From positions 4,049,573-4,113,572 of the forward strand of contig CM026433.1 of assembly GCA_014871385.1 (NCBI GenBank): a DNA stretch of 64,000 nucleotides, in the 5' to 3' direction. Position 1 is the stretch's first letter; the number at the start of each line of letters is the position of its first letter. The notes beneath the pieces were generated by a model. It worked only from the letters and a program-made list of their open reading frames with translations, did no database searches and had not been told where the DNA came from. Positions 1-10,676 of this stretch are shown one piece after another. This stretch comes from Ceratodon purpureus. Taxonomy: Eukaryota; Streptophyta; Bryopsida; Pseudoditrichales; Ditrichaceae. Position numbers and translations under genes: made by a program.

Positions 1-722
1 GTTTTCTTCTGCTGCAGCCTGGACGTAATGTATCGTAACCTAGAAGCACTCCGAGTTCGTGTGAGCGAGGTTTGCGTTGAGGGTATCTTATGGTTGAAGC
101 TGGACACTCAGGTAAGATCGGTTCTACACATTCAAACAACTGTTGGAGCTGTCCATACGTACTAGCAATGCAGGTGACTCGTGATCAAATCCGAAAAGAA
201 CGATTTGCGAACTAGCAGTTATCACCGTTTCAGTGCTTCAGCGTACAATCATTCAGTAGCCTCTTCGGTTGATCCTTTAGCGGTGTGTAAGACAGCAGTT
301 TTGTATGGACAAGCAAATTTCGAATTGTAAGGATGTGGACTCTAGAGCAGCAAGGTGTAAACTGGATCACGAGACTACGTATGTATTCTAGCCCGAAGTG
401 ATCTGCGTGATCTGATGGCAGATTAGGATGCAATGTGCGCAGTGTATGAGACTAGATATTCAATTCAGCAGGCTTAGTTGTGGCCATTATATCATTCAGC
501 TAACCCTAAAATTTTGTAATGAAACGCTCCTAGAGGGTCTTCGTGATTTGCTGAATATCTGATACGCAGCTTTACGATGTGATGGACCAGTTTAAGGTCA
601 CACAGCTTAGACACTGGCGTTTGATTTTCTTCTGCCTATCCTCTGTTTCCTTCATGATCAGGTGTGAATAAGATGACAAGAACATGAAGGCATAACTGAG
701 AGTCTCTGCATCTAGTGAGAAA
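1..722 (+). promoter_or_regulatory. 5' flank/5' UTR of the TBL gene, possible leader intron
   Basis: No coding frame in this stretch is convincing. A donor-like GTAAGA at 112 and an acceptor-like ATCAG ending at 661 could define a leader intron of about 550 bases, leaving a short untranslated exon just before the ATG at 723. That is inference from splice consensus only. The promoter itself is probably outside the window. Confidence 0.35.
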
Positions 723-3700
723 ATGGGGCGTGGTCAGCAAATGAACAACTGGGACATGGAGGGATCGGTTGTGGACACTTTTGGCAAGGATTTCCGAAGT
801 TTGAAGAAGAGAAGGGCCGTTCTTTTTGTGACATTCTTAGCCTTGTTGTTGCCTTTTCTCATCACAAGTTCCTACATACATTACAATTCAACAGAGGTTC
901 TGATGTTTTTCCAGAGGCGACCTTCCTCGACTTTTTTATCTCCCAAGGTACGTCGTTTTTTCCATGCTAGAAGTACCTCATTATTATCGTTTTGCAAAAT
1001 TTTGCATTGAGTAAAGTATCCAAGCCCGCGTTCACCTCATATTGCGACCATTGATGTTAATGGTTGTCTTTACAGGATGATACGGATACCTCTCTATTCG
1101 ATAATGATACAGGCGGAAGTGACATTCAGGTAGAACCGAAAATAGAATACACTGAGAACACCGCAGGAAGCCTTGGTACGAACCCTACAGAATCAGGCAA
1201 TTTAGAAACAGATGCAATGGTGATCGAGGATGTGGCGGCAGAAGCGCCCTCAGCTGTACTGGCTGAGAACGAGGAGGAAAAGGTGGATTCAAGTGAGACT
1301 GTCATACATGTGAATGAAACAAGCTTTCCTTTAGAGTTCTCAGAGCAAGAACGAGAAAATCTAACAACAGCGGAGGTGGAGGACTCATCCTCCCATGATG
1401 TAAATGCTACTATGATTGGGAGTGGTGACTCCAAGCTGAATGCTTCAGATGATAGTTCTAACATCCATCAACCAGAAATAGCAGATGCTGAGAATACCGG
1501 AGACAGCCTGGGTGCAAAGCCTGTAAAAGGGAATACAGATGCAATGGCTGAGAAGGAGGAAGGAGAAAGGGAGAAATCAAACTCCCCAGATGTAAATGAA
1601 AATTCGGGTGAGAGTGATGGTTGGAAGCAGTCGAAGGTTTCAAATGAGGAACCCAATAATCATCAACAGTCTGAGCCAAATGTTATATCTATGGAGAGTC
1701 ACAACAAAGGTATGTACAGTACAGTGCCCTCTAAAACTTTTACTCCAGCATCTTCGTTCAAGCTCACTGTGCTGTGCTGAAAGATTCGCTTGGATTACTC
1801 TTCTGATAGTCATTTTGGAGAGTAAAGTAAATCGACTACGTGCACCAGCTTGTGAGATAAGCTTGTAGAAGGTGCTGGAGATGATGGATGTTTACAGTTT
1901 ATGACCTCACGTCATAAATCTTGACTGCCATGTCTCAGACAGCTTTGGTGTGACTAAGTGCGTATCTGTTGGTCCAAGTCATCCTGTTTCAGAAGAGTTC
2001 CTATTTATGCATATTGGTGTTTCTGGAATCAGTTGACGAGTTTGTGACAAGACCATCACTCACCATGTGGCCAACTGTTTCAATGCTGAAAAAAGCTCTT
2101 TATGTTTGTGTTTCAGGGGTCTGTGACCTGGCGAAAGGCAGTTGGGTGCCAGACTCACGTCCACCGCAATACACCAACGCCACTTGCCCTTTTATTCAGA
2201 AGCACCAGGATTGCATAAGAAATGGACGCCCAGACACGGGGTATCTGCATTGGAAGTGGCAACCAGAGCATTGTGAGCTCCCTAGAATTGACGCGAAAGC
2301 CTTCCTCAATGCCATGCGTAACAAGTCCATGTATATTGTGGGCGATTCTTTAGCTCGGAACCAATTTCAGTCTCTCCTCTGCCTTTTGTCACAGGTATTA
2401 ATTACACTCTTTTACTTATTTAGATTACAGGATATTTTATGCCTGTAGACACAAATTTGACAATGTTTCACTTGAAGTAATCAAGCTGACTCTTGCTCTG
2501 TAGATTTCATCTCCTGATTTTTTCTTCATCATTTTGTGCATGTTTCAGGCCGAGATACCGGATCACACATTCCAAAGAGCAGACGATAGGGACAATGTCT
2601 ATGTCTTTCGTTCACATAACTTCACATTTGCAATCTACTGGTCCACACACCTGGTGCACGTAGAAGATAAGCTGATTACATGGCCGGACAACTCCACACT
2701 AGAAGTGGCACACATCCACCTTGATAAGCTTGACAGAGAATGGGCTGAACGCGTACCCGGTATCGATATTCTGCAGATATCTACAGGTGTTTATGAATAA
2801 ACCACCATATTGTAATATTTTCGTTTCCACCTACCTGGTTTTGATTTGTGAAAACATGTTCCTTTCATAATTCTGGATCTCCAAGTTTCCAAGTAAGCAT
2901 TGCTTATACTTTTGCTGGATTTCCAGGGCAATGGTGGTTCAAGAGAGCCCTGTTTTATCTAGGTGGTCAGCCAATTGGTTGCCACTGGTGGGAAGGTGAT
3001 GATGGCCACATTTTTGATGAATGGAAAGAGTGTACCAAGACGATTGGATTTGGTGACCCTTACCGCATGGCCATTCATAATGCATTGCAAGGAAGTTTAT
3101 CCATACCTGGCTACACAGGCACCACTATTTTCCGCACTTTTGCTCCTGATCATTTTGAGGATGGACAATGGCATAATGGTGGCAAATGTGTGCGCACGAG
3201 TCCCGGCGGTGTGCCTATGACAGACTTAACGAAGGCGATGTACGACATTCAAATCCAAGAGTTTCAAAACGTCACAGGTATGTTCTTATCTGTTCTTGAT
3301 AGGAAAATTCTCAGCATAGCTTGGAATGTGAACTTTCCATGATCGACCATATTTTATAACCCATAACCCTCGAAATCTTGTGCGGCGAAGTCCTAATGAG
3401 CTCTCATTTGCTCAAAGACAGAACACTATGTAAAAGTTAGAATCTATATTCAGGGCTGTGACTTTGAACAATCAGGTCCAACAACAATGTAAGAGATTGA
3501 TCAACGAAATTTGTACTAAGAACAAGAAAGTATCACTCATGAAGTTTATGTCTTATCCTTCCTCCAATCTGCCGGCTTTTTGAAGGTTAATTAGTCCATT
3601 GCATTATGTTTCAATTGCTGAATCCCCAAGGGTTGAGGGTGACAGGCCCAACATCAAGACACTCTCTACGTTGTTCTCCACATTTGAAAGTTTAGCTTTC

Positions 3701-4058
3701 CCTTCTCGAGTCCAGTTAAGAATATAAGGGCTGGTGTCATCCTCATGGAACTAGCTAGTGCCTACTTTTGGTTTGTCCTGAGGTTTCCTTCTCCCATCTC
3801 TGCATTAACTAAACTGACGTTTTGTGCTTTGGGTGTACTACAGGTGCTTTGAGTGCTTCTGAAAAGAAACGAATAAAGATGTTGGATATTACAAACCTTG
3901 CTCAAGTACGAGCTGATGGCCACCCAGACGCGTACAGGAACTTCCAACCCTTCTCGAAGGAGAGCAAGCAACCTGTTCAGAAGGATTGCCTGCACTGGTG
4001 CATTCCAGGACCCATCGATACTTGGAATGATCTCCTTGTGGAGACCTTGCATCAGTAA
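723..4058 (+). CDS. Trichome birefringence-like (TBL/DUF231) polysaccharide O-acyltransferase, six exons
   Basis: Exons 723-947, 1076-1709, 2117-2394, 2549-2786, 2927-3277 and 3844-4058 join in phase to 646 residues. The product is a predicted type II Golgi membrane protein: a short basic tail, then a hydrophobic anchor near residues 33-50 (VLFVTFLALLLPFLI). An acidic Ser/Glu/Asn-rich stem of about 235 residues, mostly exon 2, follows and is longer than in many relatives. The PMR5N-type start is at GVCDLAKGSWV near residue 287. The catalytic GDS (IVGDSLARNQ) is near 362, the STGQWWF block is at the exon 4/5 join, and the C-terminal DxxH motif (DCLHWCIPG) is near 622-630. TBL proteins O-acetylate wall polysaccharides such as xylan, mannan or pectin using GDS and DxxH residues. 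The substrate cannot be told from this sequence. The stem aligns to nothing I recognise. Confidence 0.9.
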
Positions 4059-4962
4059 TCCAGTGAACCGCTGACAATTCTTTTTCACATCAACAACTGC
4101 AGCAATTCCAGCATTCTGACATCAGAGGCATTCAAGCCTTGATGGAATCAATACTGCAAGGTATGTTTCTACCATTTGAGCAGCATGGTGCGTAAGCATC
4201 TGCAAACATTCCAGTCCTGAAGAGCTGGGTGGTTACTAAAACCTTTCACTTCTCTTTCAAAGAATGCGATTATTCTCGTAGTTGAGAAGAAAGGAGGGGC
4301 CGTGGAAGATGGTATTCTCGTTTAAAGCCCTGATAGCATTAGTTCAAGTGTTGGATTGAACACCAACTACCTTGGCAAAGCAACAAATGTTGTGTCTGGA
4401 TGGCTCTATTTGTCAAGATGTTTGATTGAAGAAGCTACGTGTAACATAATACAAAAGCGCTGTCAGCTGCTGATTTTTGGATATTTTCCTTGACTAATTT
4501 TATATGTTTTTTCCTTTATATGAAAATTTTCATAGCATAAGGATATGAGATGAACAGATTTGTCATTTCTAACCACAGAATCATCATTTGTATCTCAAAA
4601 ATTTACATTTTTTTACAAAAAAACCTCAGAATCTTTTGGAAAATAAAATTGAACTTTTTCGGCAACTAAACAGGCACAAATTCAAGCAACAAGAAATTGA
4701 AGCCATGTTGACACCAAAGAAGTCACACATCATGGAGGTATGGATCAAATCCATTTGATGGCCTTCAAAAGTTATGTTTATGGAGATTCTAGACGCTCTC
4801 ATTTAAAAACACACATTTGCATAGAGTAATCATCATCAATACGAGAAGTAGCAGTACTAAATGAGAACATATGTATCATAAAAATCTTTATTTATATATT
4901 CTGTTAACACTTTTGATGTGTAAATTGTATATGGCCGCATTTGAGAAGAAAAATTGTCCACA
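4059..4962. other. 3' UTR of TBL gene and AT-rich intergenic DNA
   Basis: No supported gene. The first few hundred bases are likely TBL 3' untranslated sequence. The rest is AT-rich with short homopolymer runs. Confidence 0.5.
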
Positions 4963-5362
4963 TTAACCCTTCAATGCCTAAGGCGGTCTCAGCACAATGG
5001 TTCGGCAAAAAACACATCAGTTGAGCTATATCCCTCTTAGTGGTCCACGTCATTTAAAAAAGAGAATCTGCCTTCTCCAACCGTACGGATGTGAAGGGGA
5101 TGATGTCACGATGTCGTCATCCTTAGATGAAATTCATACAACCGTGGATGAAGGGTCATTATAATAGAAATATGCCACCTTTCAGGTCATATCTGACACA
5201 TAAAGTATGCGAATTCACTAAATTTTAGTGCATTGGACAGATTAACTACCTGCCCCTATTCGATGGGAAGAACTCATATCCAAATTCCACGTCATTCAGA
5301 CACATGCATCAATAAACATACTTTTGCAACCAAAATTGGTGCCGTAGGCATTAAAGGGTTAA
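4963..5362. mobile_element. 400 bp MITE, TTAA-flanked, piggyBac-like ends
   Basis: The segment starts TTAA-CCCTTCAATGCCTAAGGC and ends with the near-perfect inverse GCCGTAGGCATTAAAGGG-TTAA. This gives 18-bp terminal inverted repeats with two mismatches and TTAA at both edges. There is no coding frame inside. TTAA duplication plus CCC-starting ends is the signature of piggyBac-superfamily insertion. Assignment to that superfamily is inference from ends only. Its inverted repeats differ from those of the CCCCTAAA family later in the window. Confidence 0.7.
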
Positions 5363-6000
5363 CACAAATATTTTTTAACAAATAAAAATAGTCTGTCCCT
5401 CAAAAATCATTTTCTGATTTTTTTTTCAAAAGTAAAATAACATCAAATAACTTAAAATAGAAAAATATATCTAATCACAATTTGACATACTTTTATTTTT
5501 TGATATCCAATTTTTACTTTCTTATTCAAGAAAGTATTTATTAACGAATCTGCTACCCAATAACTCTACATAAAAGTAGACTCCAACATATTTACAATAT
5601 ACTTCATAGTGTATCATTTGGAGCATTTTTGAGCTAGTCAAAATACCCCAATATACCCAATTTCCCCACCTTCAGGAAGAACAACATGAATGACACCTTG
5701 CAACTGTCACTCAACACTGAATTTGTTGTTGTTGTTGTTGTTGTTTTTTTCCAATTTCCACCGATTTTGTAACTTCCTTGAATCCTTGCATTTAGCAAGT
5801 CTATGAGCATATCCCAAAGGCACCCCAAGTGGCACCACCCCCCAACTTCAACTGCCATCCCCACAACTAAAAGTTAAAAGTTGCCCACTCACATCCCAGC
5901 CGCCTCGCTAAAAGTTAAAAGTAGACGCCGACGAAAACGGAAAAGTAACCCACCCAGTTAGGGCTGCTCTCACCCCAAAACCATCACCATCTACCTCGTT
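5363..6000. other. Intergenic AT-rich DNA with (TTG)n microsatellite
   Basis: No gene seen. It holds a short TTG trinucleotide run at about 5723-5744 followed by a T tract. Composition becomes GC-richer toward the helicase promoter. Confidence 0.6.
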
Positions 6001-6353
6001 TGCACATTTCAGAACTTTACAATCTACAAAACACTTGGAGACTGTGTCGGTTTCATCACAGTGACGGTTTTGGATGTGCTTTTGATATTAGGGTTTGGCG
6101 CTCTAAAGAGACGAGACTGTAGGAAACTGTGTCTCTTCTCGCACCTCCGTTGTCTCGGAAGCATTCCGAGGGAGGTTAAGTGACCGTAGTGATCGATTAT
6201 TGTTGGTGATATTTCATTTTATTTTATTGGCCTAGTCTTTGGGGAGCATTATCATCACAAAGAGGGTCGGAGTGCGGTTTGGTTGAGTTAGTTTCGTTGG
6301 AGAATTGGACGAGTTGAGTTTTCAGGGTTTAGGGTTTAAAGGGAGGATTGAGG
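6001..6353 (+). promoter_or_regulatory. Helicase promoter/5' UTR with telo-boxes
   Basis: A doubled telo-box (AGGGTTTAGGGTTTAAA, 6324-6340) lies 14 bases before the start codon, and a single TAGGGTTT is at 6089-6096. Telo-boxes are enriched in promoters and leaders of plant ribosomal-protein and nucleolar genes. This fits coordinated expression of a ribosome-biogenesis helicase. The transcription start was not identified. Confidence 0.55.
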
Positions 6354-8797
6354 ATGCCGGGGACCGTAGCGATGGAGAATGGGCACTCGGCTGGGGAGAG
6401 TGGGAAGAAGAGTAAGAAGGTGAAGGTGGTGGAGTCGGCGGGGGAGGAGGTTCCTGTGGCGGCTTCGCCGCCGGCGCCGGAGTCAGAGAAGAAGAAAAAA
6501 AAGAAGGAGAAGAAGGCGGAGGCGGAGGTTGTTGGGGTTGGGAATGGGGTAGCTGTGGAGGCTGAGGCGTCGAAGTCGAAGAAGAAGAGGGCGAAGTCGC
6601 CGGAGGATGATGGCGCTGCGGCGAAGAAGATTCAGAAGGTTGTGGAGAATGGAGGGAAGGAGGCCGGTGCTCCGGTTGATGCGATGGCGGTGTCGAACTT
6701 TAATATCTGTAAGCAGCTGCGGGCGAAGCTGAAGTCGAAGGGTATCGAGTCGCTGTTCCCAATTCAGGCTCAGACCTTCGACGCTGTGTTCAGTGGAAAC
6801 GACATGGTTGGGCGAGCACGTACAGGACAGGTACGCTTGACGGCATACTCTCACATCAACTTTTACTTGCATTCTCGTCCTGATTTTGAGCGTATGGTTT
6901 GCAAGGCGAAGTTGTGGTTCGTTTTTGTCCGATGTTTCACAATTAGAGTTTATTTTCTTGTTGTGAACCTCAAAGCAGTACCTCGACTTCTCCATTGTGC
7001 ATTTCGTATCAACTTTTAGTTACATGTTCTTCGATGTCCAGAATTTGTTCGTATGCCAATTTTATTGTGCAGCGTGACCTGGGCGTTGTAGTAGACAGCA
7101 CCTTGATTCGAGGATTGTTGTTTTCTTTTCATTCTGGCGGATTACATGGCTGACGGTTTTATGGTCTATGTTCGTTTGTATATTGTCAGGGGAAAACTTT
7201 GGCTTTTGTGCTGCCGGTGTTGGAATCCCTCACCCAGGGCGGTACAGTGAAGAATCTGCAGAAGGGTCGGTCTCCCAGTGTGATCGTCCTGGCCCCCACC
7301 CGGGAGTTGGCTAAACAGGTGCATGCGGACTTTGAGGTGTACGGCAATGCAGTTGGATTGAGCACTGTCTGTGTGTATGGAGGTGCCCCGTACGGCCCCC
7401 AGGAGAATGCCCTGAGGAGGGGTGTCGATATCGTGGTGGGCACTCCCGGGCGAATCAAGGACCACTTCGAGAGGGGGAGCTTGAACCTGAAGAATTTGAA
7501 GTTCCGTGTGCTGGATGAAGCCGACGAGATGTTGAACATGGGATTTGTGGACGATGTGGAGCTGATTCTGAGTGGTGTGGATGATCCCGCGAAGGTGCAG
7601 ACTCTGCTGTTCAGCGCAACGTTGCCCGAGTGGGTCCGGACGATCGCCGCCAAGTTTTTGAAGCCCAGCAGGAAGACGGTGGACCTGGTGGGCGACGAGA
7701 AGATGAAGGCGAGCAACAGCGTGAAGCACCTGCTGCTTCCGGGGCACTACTCGATGCGAACCCAGCTGGTGCAGGATGTCATCAGCTGTTACGGCAGTGG
7801 GGGCCGCATCATCGTGTTCACAGAGACGAAGAACGACGCCTCGGAGCTGGCGGGAGCCCTGAAGAGTGGTACTGCACGAGCTCTGCACGGGGACATCCCT
7901 CAGAACCAGCGAGAGGTGACGCTGCAAGGATTCCGTTCCGGCAAGTTCAGCGTGCTGGTGGCTACTGATGTCGCTGCGAGAGGGCTGGATATCAACGACG
8001 TGCAGTTGGTGATTCAGTGCGAGCCCCCACGGGACGCAGAAACGTACATCCATCGTTCCGGGCGAACGGGGAGAGCTGGAAACACCGGTATCTCTGTCCT
8101 GTTTTACGACAGGAAGAAAGAGTACATGATCCCCCAGATCGAGCGGAAGGCTGGGTTCAAGTTCGAGCGAATTGCGGCTCCTCAACCTGTCGACATTGCC
8201 AAGGCCAGCGGGAACACGGCCACGGATAGCATTCTGGCTGTAGGTGATAATGTGGTGCCTTTGTTCCGTCAAGCAGCGATGGATCTCGTGGAGAGCAGCG
8301 GTCTGCCTGCCGTGGATGTGCTTGCGAAGGCCATTGCAAAGATATCAGGCCAGACAGAGCTGAAGAGGAGGTCTCTGCTGACTTCTCACGATGACGCCAC
8401 GACCTTGATGTTGAAGGCAAACACGAGCATGTACTCTCCAACGTATGCGTTCAACTGCTTGCGAAAGTATTTGGCGGAGGAATTCGTGAATGAAGTGAGA
8501 CGCATGAACCTGACGGTGGACGGCACGGGAGCAGTCTTCGACGTTCCATCGAGGAGTGTGGAGGAGTTCACAGCGGAGCAAGAGGGCGAAAACTTCACCG
8601 TGGAGATCTTGGACGCACTACCAGAGTTGCAAGTGAAACCTGAGAGAAGCTTCGGTGGTGGCGACTCCAGCTTCGGTGGAAGAGGTGGAAGAGGAGGCGG
8701 CTTTGGCGGTAGGGGTGGTGGTTACGGTGGTGGCTACGGTGGAGGACGAGGCGGGAGCAGAGGCGGAGGCGGCGGTGGACGTTTCAATCGCCGTTGA
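6354..8797 (+). CDS. RH7: DEAD-box ATP-dependent RNA helicase, RH7/PRH75 (DDX21) type
   Basis: Two exons, 6354-6830 and 7190-8797, give 694 residues. ATG 6354 is the first in-frame ATG. Residues 1-105 are Lys/Glu-rich, with KKKKKKEKK and KSKKKRAK as likely nucleolar signals. The Q-motif region is SNFNICKQL..FPIQAQTF. Motif I (ARTGQGKT, 155-162) is split exactly by the intron. PTREL, DEAD (268-271), SAT (301-303), DVAARGLD and HRSGRTGRAG (about 447-456) follow. A GUCT domain lies at about 518-630 and a Gly/Arg/Tyr-rich tail (GGYGGGYGGGRGG) at 648-694. All helicase motifs are intact. DEAD plus GUCT plus RGG tail is the RH7/RH3/RH53 group, and the basic N-terminus and lack of a transit peptide favour nucleolar RH7, which acts in pre-rRNA processing. 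A plastid paralogue is less likely. Confidence 0.92.
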
Positions 8798-10676
8798 TGG
8801 CCTCATTCATTTGTCCTCCAACAAGAGGCGCTGTATTAATAGTTCATCATGTCTCTGCAACCCCTAGCACCTGAGTAGGCATAGAGCTTCGAGCAGTATC
8901 GAATAAATCTGTTTGTTTTGGCAACGAGGATACCCCGATGGACGTAGATGGAGCCGAATATGTCCGTGTTCTTGATAATGTCGATAAAACGATGCGACCA
9001 GGTGCGTGGAGGTGCGACCACTATTAGTGACATCGATCCAATTGCAGAAAGCTGCTTGGTGTCTGCCATATTGCATCCTTATTGTTCAGACCATGATTTA
9101 TGGTTATTGAATTGAAATCTCAACATCAAAGGGAAGCCCATTGGTTACCTTCTTGAAATCGTGTGTTTAGTCGCAATTGTTATTCTTAAAATCTTTGCAA
9201 ATTGTGAGTTCGTTTTATTTGTGTCCGGCGATGTCCAGTGATGTGGGATTTTATCTTCTGCGTCGTCATTGTACAATTCTTACAATATTGACATTCGTGA
9301 AGCGATCTACTGGCAAGCACAATGCCACATGTAGGGAAAGCCGAAGGCTGTGAACTTCATGTAACTCATGTTGCCCGTCCGAGTGCCTGTACGAGGTACT
9401 CTTCAAATCTACTCCTGTAAGTTCAATGATCTAATGGCTTGGAGTCACTTTAAATATTGGAATTCGTCGAGCATTTTGTACAATGTTGGAGTGAATTCCG
9501 CAATTGTTGTTGACATTCCATCCCTTAGGACCACCTGAACAACAATCTGATGTTCACCTACCATGACGCAGTACATTTCCACTGCGTACGACGGTTCCGT
9601 TTGGAGCTCATGTGTCCAGCTCCTACTCGTTCCATCTCAGGAATCAGGAATTCGCGAAACTTGCACCTAAAAAGGCCACTCAGCTGACCCAGTGCCATAC
9701 GTGGCGGTATGGTCTCCGTCAGTTGTGACCTTGGATGAGATTATGGCAAGATGAGATGCTCCCTCATGCATCCCTTGTCCTGCTTGCATCGCCGTCCAAT
9801 CTGCATGGCATACGTTTCGATGATCGATCCTCGCAAGAAAGTGAAGAAGCGCTGACCCCCACCCACAGTTTGTTGCAGATTCTCCTTTCCTTTATCCATC
9901 GTGACCATTAGTACAATTATGAGATCTTGAGGTGTGCTGTATGTATGTAGCTTGTTTTGCAATGTAGTTTTGAATGATCATTGGTAGTGTAATCATAAGC
10001 CATAGTTTTCACGAACTTGACGTAGCTCTATTGCTGGTGATTATTCCTCTCCACAAGTATCTGCGATGTTGACATGCAAAGAGTCGCTTGGTGGTTGATT
10101 GGAGACCAATGTGGTGGCGTTGCAGATGAAAAATGGGAGAGGGGGGCCGTATCGAAAGATTAACCAGATGCACATGGGTTTTATCTAATTGAGTTATCGC
10201 TGTTTCGATTGCAGATTACCGTTGTTGACATCAGTTCATGGAATCTAAGCTTGTAGCTGAAATTTCCGCAGTTGGCTTTTGATGTGACCGTTGCGCACAC
10301 TGTAAACTCACTGAAGATTGACGGCTATAACTGCTAAAAACTTTCGACATCTCGGGTGGTAAGTAAGGGTTTCAAGATTCTCCAGCTGCCGCATGAACCA
10401 GGAGGTAACAGAAATAGAGGTCTTACGAAATTTTCGCTGTGGAGCTACGTCAGCGCCCCAATGCAAGCAACAGGTCCGACTATGATATTGAACTTACGTC
10501 AAATACGTTGAAGAATGTTGTCTTTCATTATCTCAAATATTTGAATTTTATAAACCCAGCATCGACAGTTTGGCAACAGTAGTGGTCGCTGAAGGATAAC
10601 TGAAGCCGGCGAGCCTTGCTCAAGAAAGTTGACATCGTACTTGAAACTACAAAAGTTGAAATTTTATAACAGTGAA
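8798..10676. other. Helicase 3' UTR and intergenic DNA before the invertase gene
   Basis: No reading frame of gene-like quality on either strand. The sequence has intermediate GC and no obvious repeat. The last few hundred bases are presumably the invertase promoter and 5' UTR, but I see no convincing TATA box. Confidence 0.5.

Noticed and set aside
7166..8272. 368-codon minus-strand open frame
   Set aside because: It is antisense to the helicase exon, whose protein has every DEAD-box motif. The reverse frame is open because of GC-biased codons and shows no family motif.
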